Positions 1 through 10,577 of a stretch of 64,000 nucleotides of DNA are shown here, in pieces. This DNA comes from Rhyacophila brunnea (Eukaryota; Arthropoda; Insecta; Trichoptera; Rhyacophilidae), in the NCBI GenBank assembly GCA_022495005.1, contig JAGYXB010000557.1, positions 2,161,160-2,225,159 of the forward strand, in the 5' to 3' direction. Within the stretch, counting starts at the first letter, position 1. Each line of letters starts with the position of its first letter. The notes beneath the pieces were generated by a model. That model ran no database searches. It saw nothing but the letters and a program-made list of their open reading frames with translations, and had not been told where the DNA came from. A program made the position numbers and the translations under genes.

Positions 1-2165
1 AAGAAAAATATGTTACCAAGAACAATTTCAACAACTGTGTTGTTGAGTCACGTAATTAATTTTATTCGCTTTTATTCTAAACATTTTATATGACTCAATA
101 CTGTATGTTGAAAAGGCATATTACTGAATATATTAAAAATGTCAGCTGTAAAAATCAAAATAAGATAAAACTAGAATTTATAATAATATGTGGGTACCTT
201 TATAAATAATTATATTTTCTTGGATCGGTATCGTAATGATTAGAGTACTAAAATGGCAAGCGAACATTGTATGTTTTGATCGCACTCCATCCAAGATTTC
301 AATAACGTGTTCAAGTATATACATATATATATATATATATATATGTCTAAGGCTATGCCAACCTATGTATTATCTATTAATTAAAACAAAATGCAATATG
401 TAGTATTATTTCCACTTATAACCATTATACACATTGTGTTTTATTTTAATTAATATAACGTGTTTTCACCAAAAATTCATAATTACCACCACAAAAGAGA
501 CTATGTATTTCCAATAAAGAATGTTACTTTTTTAGATCTTGTATATAACGGGTGTTGTTTTTTTGTGTTTAGATAGAACCCACAGAATGGTAAAAAAACT
601 GTTAACCGAACTGTGCAATATAGTCTGGGAAATCATGCATAAAGTCACGCTTAACACTACAAAATGATCTAAATTCACATTGAAAATCAGTCGTCGATCC
701 GCGCAACTTATAGACGATGTTTTATCGTAAAATTGCGTTCAGCAATGAGACCCATTTTTGGCTTAGCGGTTTTTTTAATAAGCAATATTTCAACATATAG
801 AGTGAGACCAATCCAGAAAAGACATAATCAATTATAAATACTCCATGACTTTAAAAAAAGTTCAAAACTTCAATCATAATAAGAATATCATCAAATAATT
901 GATAAAAATTAGTATGGATATCCTTCAAGTGCGGACAAATTGTTGGAAAATTAGAGAATCTTCAAATCATTTATTTTAAACTTTTTTCAAATAATAAAGG
1001 CTACATCGCTTTGTTAAATTTATTGTGGGATGTATAGTGTGTAAATGACTGAATAAAGTCATAGTTAAAATATTCAATACTATAATCTTATACTTAGTAT
1101 ATTGTCCACTCTATTTATCTTTTTTAGATTTAGTCATGATATTATCTGAGAAAAAATACCTTGCCTGTTAGCTTTTTTCAGCATTGCGGTTTTAAAAGTA
1201 GTGTAAACTAAAAATTATTTTACATTTTATAATTAAATGTTAGTGGTTATTTAGAATGAAAGTATATGTGTGATTTTTTTTTTCAAATATTATACTTTAT
1301 TTTTGCTTCCTTTTATTCGTTAGTTATATTCAATGTGCGCCTGGATCATTCCAGCACTTATCGCCCACTTTTAGAAATATTTATCAAGATAAAATAATAT
1401 TAACGTCATTATAAGATACACTCACTAAATCTACGATTTTATTAATAATATTGTTACTACAACGTTCTTTCAATGTTTTCCATTCTATAAGATAAAGTTT
1501 TTCATATGAATTTATTTTAATATTCACAGATACAGTACTTATAACGTTATTTTCATTAAAAAACACATTAAAACCGCTGGAAAATAATAAACGCTACAAA
1601 GAAATGAATACTGTTTTTACAGTATGCGATAAGCCTGTAAGTGTATTTAATTAGATTAAAGGTTTTATGCGAAAACGTTACGACACAGTGTATCCACGTA
1701 GTTTACAAATTGTGTCATCCAGTCGAGGTGTTAATAAGACTACTAATGTACGCAAAGCTATTGTGACATTCTTATCTGTAAAAAACATTTCATGGCATAT
1801 TATTTAACTTTTCATTTATATCAAACAAAAAAAATGTCGAATAAAACTACTTTAATGATATAAATGGTAAATACGATGTATAACTGTACAATTTAATATT
1901 CGTTTCTCAGAATAATAAATAATAATATGTCGTGTTTACTTACTTATCAATGCTGGTTTTTACATACCTTTAACACAAATAATGCTTACATTTTAAATAT
2001 ACTATTTTGATATGTACCTAACTGCCATATCTCAAGAAGTAAATATGAGAGATCCTGACAATATTATTTAATGGATATTAAAACGTGAAAAGTATTAATT
2101 TATTCGCGATAATAATATTAAACTGCTGTTTTTGGACACATTTGAATATTAAAAACTGGCGTGAT
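1..2165. other. AT-rich spacer, no gene seen
   Basis: No gene-like open frame and no recognisable element. A (TA)n run sits at 322-344. A less AT-rich patch at about 590-760 has no convincing frame. A 60-codon frame near 1384-1566 has low-complexity composition and is not supported as a gene. Confidence 0.6.
322..344. repeat. (TA)n microsatellite
   Basis: About eleven uninterrupted TA units, read directly. Confidence 0.95.
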
Positions 2166-2181
2166 AAGGTTTATAGATTAT

Positions 2182-2464
2182 TTGAGGATTCGTAACAGTT
2201 GGGTTTTTACAAGGTGAGGTTGTTAACCCCACGCTCAACCCCCTTTTCGGAGGGCCATTTCTTCCTTCTCCGTTAGTCCTGACCACACCTTCCACCAGGG
2301 TTGACTACCTGATCTTAGGTATAGTTGCTCAGGCTTCCAGGGTTCACCACGTGGAGGTGGAGATAGGAATTGAGTAGGAGAGGCTATGCGACACTATCAG
2401 GATTCAGTGTCGTACAGGAGGCCAGAGCTCGACTTGAGCTGTAGCGCCATCGAAGAAGAAGAAG
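2182..2464 (+). mobile_element. 5'-truncated non-LTR retrotransposon tail with GAA-repeat end
   Basis: A GC-richer 283-bp block ends in a GAAGAAGAAGAA-type tail. It is flanked by a perfect 16-bp direct repeat, AAGGTTTATAGATTAT, at 2166-2181 and 2465-2480. A simple-repeat 3' tail plus a long TSD is the signature of target-primed reverse transcription by a LINE; the block carries no coding frame, so only the 3' untranslated end was copied. The first bases of the TSD overlap the tail repeat, so its true length could be 14-16 bp. The LINE family cannot be named from the 3' end alone. Confidence 0.75.
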
Positions 2465-2480
2465 AAGGTTTATAGATTAT

Positions 2481-3096
2481 CGAATATATTTAGTATTTAG
2501 ATAGATTACCTACATACTTCGAACATATTTTCCATAATAAGAAAGGGCTGCTGTGGCGCAAGTAAAAATGGTGATCTGATACAACTTTCCCAAGTTATGC
2601 AATTTGAACACCAAGCTTCGATAGAAGACAGTACCTACCAATATAATATGTATTTTTCACATATGAATATATTTTTTAATTTAAATAAATAAGATACATG
2701 TGTCATTTTATATTATAGATTATAAAAATCGCTCTGAATTATCCGATATAACAAAAATATGTTCCAAAATAAATTCCCCCTAAAACGCTCTTTTAACAAT
2801 ATATAACTCGCTGTGAAAATCTCTCAGACATGTTTAAAACGATAAGATGAAAATTTTTCGTGTGCCCACTTACAGCGGTAATCTTCCCCGTCGTTTAGAA
2901 TGATTTTCTTTAAGGGTAAAGGTACCCAAGAAGATGTCAACCTTCCAAGATCCATCTATCTAGTAAATAGGGATGTTCACGGTTATGTGATTTGTTCAAA
3001 AAATCCTTTCTGAACTTCAAAGAATGGAGTAGTATAAATACGTTTATGAATTGATACGATCATAATCACACCTTATATTATCTATTTTTATTTTTG
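2481..3096. other. Spacer with one half of a short direct repeat
   Basis: AT-rich and without a gene. The 27-bp stretch 2936-2962 recurs at 3520-3546 with three mismatches, so both are probably remnants of one dispersed family. Confidence 0.5.
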
Positions 3097-3190
3097 TTCT
3101 AATGGATTTAAGTTTTGTAAATCCATTAAATCCTTAAATCCATTAGAATTTAAATTCAAATTTCATCAAGTACCTTCGGTCGACAGTATT
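3097..3190 (-). repeat. Dispersed repeat copy with a 16-bp perfect hairpin
   Basis: The arms 3097-3112 and 3133-3148 are perfect inverted repeats (TTCTAATGGATTTAAG and its complement) around a 20-base spacer. The adjoining 3151-3190 matches, in reverse orientation, the block at 13771-13808, and also 26941-26980; all contain TCGACYGARGGTACTTGATGG or a close variant. This is a dispersed family of unknown class, possibly a foldback-type MITE. Confidence 0.65.
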
Positions 3191-3562
3191 AATATTTTAT
3201 TTTTGTGTTAGAAAAAAAATGTTATTTATGATATCATTAAAAACACTACTATGATTTTATTGAAAAAAATATATTCTATTCAGTTTTTTAATTTGTATAC
3301 TTTTTTTCGGTTAGATAATTTATGTTCATGTCTCTGAAAGCATGTTAAGTAAGTATGCGTAATTATGTACTTATGTATAGAGATTACCTTATACTGGTTA
3401 TGACAATATCTACAATGTACTTACTTTCTAAATTCTGAGGCATCGTTTTATAGCGCATATGGTTAACTATGACGATAGTATTAAAAAAAATAAAAAATAT
3501 TTTTGCCTACCCTTATATTGTCAACCTACCACAATCCATCTATCTATGTGAAGAGTTTGTCT

Positions 3563-3796
3563 CTACCGTGGAGTTGCTACCCCGCCTATACTCTGGTTGA
3601 AGCCGCCCCAGCCCAAAAGGGTAGGCGGGACCACATCCCATTGTCGGGGGACAAGCTCTGAAGACACGCGACGCTTAAGCCTGTGAATACAAATCCGCTT
3701 TGGTAGGCGCATAGAGAGAGACATGAATCGTTTAGGACTTTCGAAAGGATTATAATCAGTTGTGAGCTTACCTATAATAAACTGACCGGAAAACAT
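3563..3796 (-). CDS. Unrecognised 77-codon frame in a GC-richer block
   Basis: An open frame of 77 codons lies in a patch much richer in G+C than its surroundings. The protein is basic, rich in Arg and Pro, with no signal peptide, membrane segment or motif I recognise. The 27-bp repeat shared with 2936-2962 lies just beyond its 3' end, which suggests the block belongs to a dispersed repeat, perhaps an internal piece of a retroelement. I do not assign a function; it may be an accidental open frame. Confidence 0.2.
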   Translation of the reverse strand: MFSGQFIIGKLTTDYNPFESPKRFMSLSMRLPKRICIHRLKRRVSSELVPRQWDVVPPTLLGWGGFNQSIGGVATPR

Positions 3797-3799
3797 GAA

Positions 3800-4755
3800 A
3801 CTTTTGTCATAAAAATGAAATCTGGAAATACTCTTTGTCGTATAAAATTACGCAAGCGACAAATTTAATTCAGAATTCACATATGTACAACAAACGTAAG
3901 GAGTAGCTTTACAAAATAAATAAAAACATGCGTCATTGGATTATAAATACAAGTTGGATATCTATAAAAACTGTAAGTATTAATATTTGGTTGTACGATT
4001 AAGTTTCCATATTTTTATTATAGCGAGTAAATGTACACAGCCTGAATTTGTATAATATAATTTCAATAATAAATATCACGTCGTACTGTATTAAATGGAA
4101 AGTTATATAAATAATATATAACTTATTTAAATAATATATAGCGATATTTAACACACGAAAGCATTCTTAATCATCAATCACTTTTACTAAAAAAGATCTC
4201 TTTACATAATGCAAGAACATGTTGATATTCCTATCAATATGTTTGTTTATAGTTACTCGTCCTTTATGTATAGGTAATGTTATATAAAAGTGCTTTAATC
4301 TAATTCATCTGATTTTAATAATTTTTAATATTTTTATTAACATTTTTACTGTTGAACAATTACCTACTATAATTTTCTTAAGGTATATATTATACCAATA
4401 TTTATAGATAACTAGTATTATAAAACTAATATTATTCTAAAATATATGTATGTATTATTTTTTACCGCTGACTATAAAGTGTAACCAGTAGATTTCCCAA
4501 ACTCCACTTGATTGGAGAGCAGATAATTCGTTCGTATCGAAAAACGCTTCTACAGATATCTCTAGCCAGCAGTTGTCTGGATGTAAAGTCGGCATATTAC
4601 TAAAAATAATCCGTCATTTGGCTTATTTCCATTTGTATTCTTTATTTATTTTATATTACAGCAAATATACATTTTTGGTATCATTTATCTTGTCATAAAA
4701 TGTATTTAATATTTGTCAAAAAAAATATATAAAAAAAAAATAGTATGCATTTTAT
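3800..4755. other. AT-rich spacer
   Basis: No gene or element recognised. A moderately GC-richer stretch at about 4480-4600 has no open frame. Confidence 0.5.
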
Positions 4756-4756
4756 C

Positions 4757-4960
4757 TTTTTTTTTCGATGATTGGCGATGAACTTGCATTACCTACACCT
4801 CCTTATCCTAAGTCGATCGTATTTGATCTCCAACGCCTTTGACATTGGTCCACTTACTGAGGTTGGGTAGTTAAGATTTACTTCTAGCTTCTACCTACGC
4901 TTCTGCTGCACTTTACCGGCACCAGCGCATCTATTCGCAGGTGCTGTTAAAACATAGCAC
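4757..4960 (-). mobile_element. Possible minus-strand LINE 3' end with A-tail
   Basis: A GC-richer block of about 200 bp is preceded on the plus strand by a T-run (4757-4765). Read on the minus strand, this is a unique block ending in an A-tail, as at the 3' end of a LINE or SINE. I found no TSD, no coding frame and no second copy in the window, so this is weak. Confidence 0.3.
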
Positions 4961-5264
4961 TTATTTTAACAATTATATCTTACTTATTGTAACCATTATA
5001 ATTCCTCAATACATGTATATGATAAACTACCCTCAATACCGATAGCGGGGAATAGTATTTTTGTGTATAGAATAGATGCGCTGTATTATAAGTTGGAGAA
5101 AACCATACTTCTTATTGAGAAATATATGGCCAAAGTGTGTAGCTTTTCTGTGCTTGTTATCGATTGATGTGTTTTGCACCATTCTTATTAATTTTTATTT
5201 TTATCAAGTCCCAGTTTAGGTTTATTTAGATTTACTGGTGTTAATTCCATTTATATAAGATTAA

Positions 5265-5991
5265 CACATTGATCGCCAACTAGTTTTACATAAAATAGTT
5301 AAAAATGATTATTTGTCTCTAAGGTATTATTTGATAGGTAATGAAAGAATATAATGTTTTTTTTCATTTTGATGATTTTTTTACGTAAATATTGGTTTTT
5401 ATGATGTGCCGGCCACATGTGTCCGTCGCGGCGCCAACAAGTTAATTTATTCTATTGCGCCGGGCCGGCCACTTCGCCGGTCACCTGTCCATATGTGTTG
5501 ACGAGAGCATGGTGCCATTTCGCGGTCGAATTATATTTAGATTTAGATAGTATAATAAACAGAAAAGGCACAAATACGGAATAAAAGTTTTTAAATTGGG
5601 TAGTATAATACCTGGATGCACATAAACTGGAAATATACGTATACATACCTTATAATCATTTTTTTTATTCTATTTTTTTATTATTTACATATTTTTTATA
5701 ACTTACATTTTTATCATCTATTTAATTTTTATTTTTATATCAACAAAAACACATTTACAATTTAAAAGGAAAACTTTTTTTTTTCATTATGTACATTCTT
5801 TACATTAGTGAGCCTATATGTTGTGACTGGAAAGACATATTTTCAGGCCAAGTGGCAGTAATATACAGAAGGGCCATGCCGGTCACCGCGTATCGAAAAA
5901 TGCACTGCGCGCGTGCCCGCCGGCGCTGTAGAACAACTCTAAGGCAGGTCTTCTTTGCCGGTCACCGGTGACCCTCATGGCGATCAACGTG
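5265..5991. mobile_element. piggyBac-like non-autonomous element (MITE)
   Basis: The terminal inverted repeats are CACATTGATCGCCA (5265-5278) and the complement of CACGTTGATCGCCA (5978-5991), matching at 13 of 14 bases. They are flanked by TTAA at 5261-5264 and 5992-5995. TTAA duplication is diagnostic of the piggyBac superfamily. The motif GCCGGTCACC recurs inside the element near both ends, as expected of subterminal binding repeats. There is no transposase frame, so the copy is non-autonomous. A second internal TTAA followed by CTTGTTGGCGCC on the minus strand (about 5430-5445) suggests either nesting of two related elements or a composite structure. Confidence 0.7.
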
Positions 5992-6083
5992 TTAATGATT
6001 AAATTATATAAATATTTTTTTTTAAATAAATAATATTATTGATAATGTGTAGGTATTATTATGTAATTGTACTGGCACGTTAT

Positions 6084-6272
6084 TTTTTTTTTTTTGAATT
6101 ATTAATAACCATGTCCTTGCTTTTTCGTACAAGGTGGTTTTTAGTAATTTTGGACAATCACAAACACCCAGGCTTTGAGAAAAATAGATAAGTATTGTGT
6201 CCTCAACGGGAATCGAACCCAGAACTCTCGGGCGGAAGGCCAGAGCCTTACCCACTGCACCACGAGAGCCGC
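6084..6272 (-). mobile_element. tRNA-derived SINE, family 1, best-preserved copy
   Basis: On the minus strand this has a tRNA-like head, a body and an A-tail (T-run at 6083-6095 on plus). The RNA polymerase III A box TGGTGCAGTGGG (6251-6262) and B box GGTTCGATTCC (6209-6219) match consensus. The 12-bp TSDs CTGGCACGTTAT (6072-6083) and CTGGCAGGTTAT (6273-6284) differ at one base. Family members at 8056, 40288, 40521 and 60898 share the head and the body motif around CTGGGTGTTTGTGATTG. It depends on a LINE for movement. Confidence 0.85.
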
Positions 6273-6284
6273 CTGGCAGGTTAT

Positions 6285-6993
6285 ATTCTCACATAGAGAT
6301 TTGGTTACACAAAAAACGCTGAGATGTTTAATTTAAATTTAACAAATTTACGCTAAATTTACTAATATTTATATAAATAATATGTGGTTGTCAGCAAGAT
6401 TTTAGTTTTCTTGTTTCGAAAAAAATGTAAGTAATGATATTTATATCTTCAACAAATTCTTAAAAATACATGATTTGAAATACATAATGATCTATATCCT
6501 ATACTGTAATAAATACCTACTAAGTTGTGTATATATATTATATTTAAGCATAAAACCAAATTGGGAGTGGTTTTGGTAAATGCAGTGATCAATTTAAAGG
6601 TATTGCTTCGTCATGGATTTTACTTGGGTTGTTTTAATACGCACGGATAAGCAAATCCTGATTGGTGAAATGCAACCAACAATAAAATACAATGCTACGT
6701 GATAAGGCACCATAAACGAAAATAGAAAAATAGTATTTCTATTTATACCTTACACACAAGAGTAAGAATGGTGTATATATATTTCACACCTGAAATATTT
6801 TTATTTTCTTTAAAAAAACGTATAATATTTTAAATATATATATATACCTACCATTGTTAGCTATTGCAAGATATGTTAACAAAAAAAGGTAAACAGATCC
6901 GACCCCGTCGAATTAATACTTTGGGTTTGTGAATTTGTATATATATATATATATATATATGTATTTTATTAATGAAAATAAACAGCTTAATTG

Positions 6994-7032
<39 letters not shown>

Positions 7033-7445
7033 TAGAGGGAGATATTGTAACCAACAAAGTTTCCACAATATATAAATTTTAATAAAATGATATAAAAAAT
7101 AACGAAAATGTAACATTATTTATTATAATATTTATGTATTATTTGTGTTAAGAATTATTTAATTTTATACACATGAGTAATCTAGGATAGAACAGAAAAA
7201 GGTAATGGTAAGTAAAAAGAAAAGGCAAACATTTGATATTTGATTAGTGCCAATTATAGAATATTTTGGACATAGCGAGTTTAAATAAAGCAGGTACATT
7301 TATGAATGAATCAACGGTGAAAGAATAATTATTATCATAATTTATGCAAGATCGCCGAATAAAGAGTTTCATGTAAAATTAGAATTATTACTAAGATTGA
7401 CATGGTACAAAGCTTTGTTTTGCGTAAATCTTGATGTGCAATAAA
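6285..7445. other. AT-rich spacer with TA microsatellites
   Basis: No gene. Two long (TA)n runs lie at 6938-6960 and 6996-7025. The 67-codon minus-strand frame here is made largely of the microsatellite translated as Ile-Tyr repeats and is not a gene. Confidence 0.7.
6938..7025. repeat. Two (TA)n microsatellites
   Basis: Runs at 6938-6960 and 6996-7025, separated by a non-repetitive 35-bp spacer. Confidence 0.95.
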
Positions 7446-7459
7446 AATTCACCCTTTTG

Positions 7460-7738
7460 TCAGATTTGGCGAGTCCACTGATTAGATAGAGAAAGTCGAC
7501 TTTCCAAAGATGGTACCATGAAATATGCAGTGGTCGAAATAGAATTTGCTATGACGTTTTTGTTATTATATAAATCATAACAGTATGCAATAGAATTGAC
7601 GTGCTTATGAAATCTATCTTGTACTTCTTCAAGACGGTTTATGTATGTAACGTACTCTGAATTCCACACGATAGAATAAAACTCACTTATTAACCGAATA
7701 TATGAAAAATAAAGAACCTTTAGAACATTATAAAGTAT
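7460..7738 (-). pseudogene. Decayed non-LTR reverse transcriptase, C-terminal part (Jockey/CR1-like)
   Basis: A 92-codon open stretch on the minus strand, bounded by stops, reads like the end of a reverse-transcriptase domain. It has a YFSYIRLISEFYSIVWNSEY segment, which corresponds to the family pattern (L)RPILEYxSxVWxP. This is followed by YINRLEEVQDRF, the usual I(D/N)R(I/L)E(x)VQ(R)RF motif, and a terminal PSLESRLSL. In intact elements the catalytic YADD box lies about 100 residues upstream; it is absent here. No TSD or tail was found. The order of motifs makes the family call firm, but the clade assignment is provisional. Confidence 0.75.
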
Positions 7739-8055
7739 TCATCAATATTAACAGAATTTGAAATACAACTTCAGTTGCATTTTGTTTAAAAACTTTGTTG
7801 TGATTCATTCACATAAATCACATTAGGTGAAAATCTTTTTCTAAAATGGCAGTTTAAATATTATATACATTCAGTGCAGTGCAAATATTAAATACATTTA
7901 AGATTACTTTGTTTAGAAGATACCTACATATAAAAAAGAAATTAAACTTTTTTTATAGTCTTGCCAACATTTTACAAAAATAGAAATTGCCATTATTGTT
8001 TTAAGAACCTTGATGTATGTTTCTGTTATCTTACAAAAAAATAAGTGTAATAGTG

Positions 8056-8175
8056 TCCTCGTGGCTCAGTACGTAAGGAGCTGGCCTTTTATTTGGGGGC
8101 TCCGGCTTCGACCGGTGAGGTCACAATGTATTGATGTGATTTTCTTAAACCTGGGTGTTTGTGATTGTTTGACTT
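8056..8175 (+). mobile_element. SINE family 1, diverged copy
   Basis: The head has CTCGTGGCTCAGTACGTAAG and a weak B box (GGCTTCGACC). The body TGTGATTTTCTTAAACCTGG followed by GTGTTTGTGATTG matches family 1. The A-tail is lost and no TSD is visible. Confidence 0.65.
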
Positions 8176-9055
8176 ATATTACTGATTAAACTACTGCCAT
8201 TTGGCCTCATGGCATGCTGTAGTGTTAAAAATAATATAATATACATACATAATATAATATATTATATTATTTTTTTCTTAAATCAATAATGCTGAAGATT
8301 ATAAAACACGCTTTGTCACTGGTTATAGACATATTAATACGACATGTTGTATTGGTTTTCAACCATTTCTCATATTTGCATATGATTATAATACTGTTAC
8401 CAGTTTAAATGCTAAATAAAATTAATGATATTGTAAGCATAAAAAACCTTAAAGAATACAGCCAAAACGCTCGTGTTTAACGGAAAAGCGTCTGTTTTTT
8501 GTCACAATGTTTGTATAATAAATGTGTGTCGCCTAAGATTCAAATAAGCTTACCTATAAACATATAGCAGGGAACATTTTTATCTCTATTCCACCACCTA
8601 AAAGATTTTAACAAAAAAGTTCTTTGTAAGATTTATACTTTGTGCTTTTTTATAATAGCCAGGATTAAGTCGATATCTGTCATGAAGGCAACCCAGAATA
8701 CTAAGGCTTTTAATAACCAACAAAATAATCTTTTTCATGAAATTTTATTTTGATTCAGTGATTTGATTCTAGACACAGAGACAATCATATTATTTACTGT
8801 AATGATATGATTGTCTCTTTGTTAATATGTCTGTGTAATATTTTACATACTTTCTACCTAAGTCAGTGCAACATACTTTAAGCATACTTTTCATTGGCAT
8901 TATTTCAAATTGCAATTTCAAACTTATCATAAATAATTTATTTCAGCTGCGATTTATTCTATATAACTTAAAAATACCGATACATTTTTTTTAAAACTGT
9001 TTAGGAATGCTAATTGAGAACATGCTTTATTTAAAATAATATTTATTCTACTACT
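8176..9055. other. AT-rich spacer with a hairpin
   Basis: No gene. A perfect 14-bp inverted repeat lies at 8777-8790 and 8805-8818 (AGAGACAATCATAT and complement, 14-base loop). Confidence 0.6.
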
Positions 9056-9059
9056 ACTA

Positions 9060-9293
9060 CTTCACCATATTTGTTCATAAGAGGATCATATGGGCCTTCA
9101 CAGAGTGGAGGTTGTATTAACATATTTTGTTTTTACGAGAAATGGATGTTAGCCACTTGCTCAATCTATTAGGTACATATTCTGACTCCAACACAGATTG
9201 AAAAACAACATGTGTACTTGCCAGACCCAGGATTCGAACTTGGGACCCACGACGTTATAGGCCCACGCTTAAGCCGCGCGTCCATCGTAGGCG
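9060..9293 (-). mobile_element. tRNA-derived SINE, family 2
   Basis: The minus strand starts with a tRNA-like head containing B box AGTTCGAATCC, followed by a body that crosses CAAGTGGCTAACATCCATTT and AGGCCCATATGATCC. Three other copies at 30302, 42682 and 62712 align along most of the length, all on the minus strand. The head resembles a tRNA of the Leu/Ser type (GGCCGCGCGACTTAGGCG in the 30302 copy), but the parent tRNA is inferred. Confidence 0.8.
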
Positions 9294-9365
9294 TCAAAAC
9301 TGATTTTATATGAAAAGCGTTTCAGTTGCATGACTAAGTATTAGTTTTTTAGTTGCAATGAAGTA

Positions 9366-9440
9366 GGGTGCAGGTGATTAAATCGGTAAAACACATTGGC
9401 TGGAATCCGATGGATATGGGTTCGAGTCCTGCCCAACACC
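9366..9440 (+). repeat. tRNA-like sequence, probably a SINE head
   Basis: It has an anticodon-type hairpin, ATTGG-CTGGAAT-CCGAT, with a seven-base loop, which would place GGA in the anticodon (Ser type). A B-box-like GGGTTCGAGTCC follows. The D arm and acceptor stem pair poorly and the long variable arm of a Ser tRNA is missing. I therefore call it a tRNA-derived fragment rather than a functional tRNA gene. Confidence 0.45.
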
Positions 9441-10569
9441 ACATTGTTTCAAGATTTAAAAAAAATATATATTTCTGAGGTATTTCTAAATTATGTATGA
9501 TCGGTATGTTTATTTTTTTAACACTATAACTGTCACGATCTCCATTTATAGTAGCTACTGAAATAGATGCCAGAGTCAGTCAGACTTCAATCGGATATCA
9601 AACAGATGTATTGTGGCGTTACTGAAAATCGAATTGGGGACCCCCGGTTTGAGAAGTCAAACGTATTGGACTAATATGGCTGCCATATTTTAATGTGATC
9701 TGTATATCTAATAATTTTTATTAGGTACTTTGTATTATATTATTTTCTTTATACAAACAAAAGTTGTCAACTTCTAATCAATTATCATGCATAATATAAT
9801 GTTTTTTTGTACTGCATTGAAATGAGTTTGTATAAATTATATTGTAGTACATTTGTTGAACGTGCAGACATCAAAGAACATGAACACTTGGTATGTCACC
9901 CTATTAACATTTATCTTTACTTAACCACTCGTAAGCATACAGAAAATGAGAACAAACAAATTTATTCAAGAAAAAACGTCAAAGCACAAAAAAAGTAATA
10001 TGACCAAATAAAGAATTTAAATGTTTGGTAGTCCCTTTTCATGTCTATTTTTTTTATTCTAGGTATTTTAAAAAGAATATAAGTATCAAACTTATTTTGA
10101 ATCTTAACATAATGAGTTTTTTACCGATCAATTGACTTATTTTTTAATCATATTATGAATCATCAACCACTTAAATACAGTGTATAAAGTTTAATAGATT
10201 TGAAAATAAACTACATTATAAAATTAAATTAAATCATATTATATAGGATTCATTTTCAACGATCGTATGTTTGTCTATTGCAAACAGCTGTAGTAGATTA
10301 ATTTCATTTCATTTATACATTTACTACTTTAAGTTTTAACTACTAGGTTAAAGAAAAAACTTGTTTTTAAGGAGAATCTTTAATTATTTTAATACTTTAT
10401 TTCAATAAATAATTTAAAAGTTTCCATAAACATAAAATTCATTACATTAAAAAGAAATTATTGCTTATTGTATTGATAATGATTGCGATATGCGATAGCA
10501 AATTAAAAATTAAAATATATTTTTAATGTTGTTGAATAATTTAAAACCATCGTAAAAAAATATTATATA
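9441..10569. other. AT-rich spacer
   Basis: No gene recognised. A GC-richer patch at 9590-9660 might be a very degraded tRNA-derived repeat, but the B box is not recognisable. Confidence 0.5.
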
Positions 10570-10577
10570 GATGAGAA

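Noticed and set aside
6022..6255. 77-codon minus-strand frame
   Set aside because: Translation of a SINE, not a gene.
9366..9440. Functional tRNA-Ser gene
   Set aside because: No long variable arm and poor acceptor and D stems; better explained as a tRNA-derived repeat.
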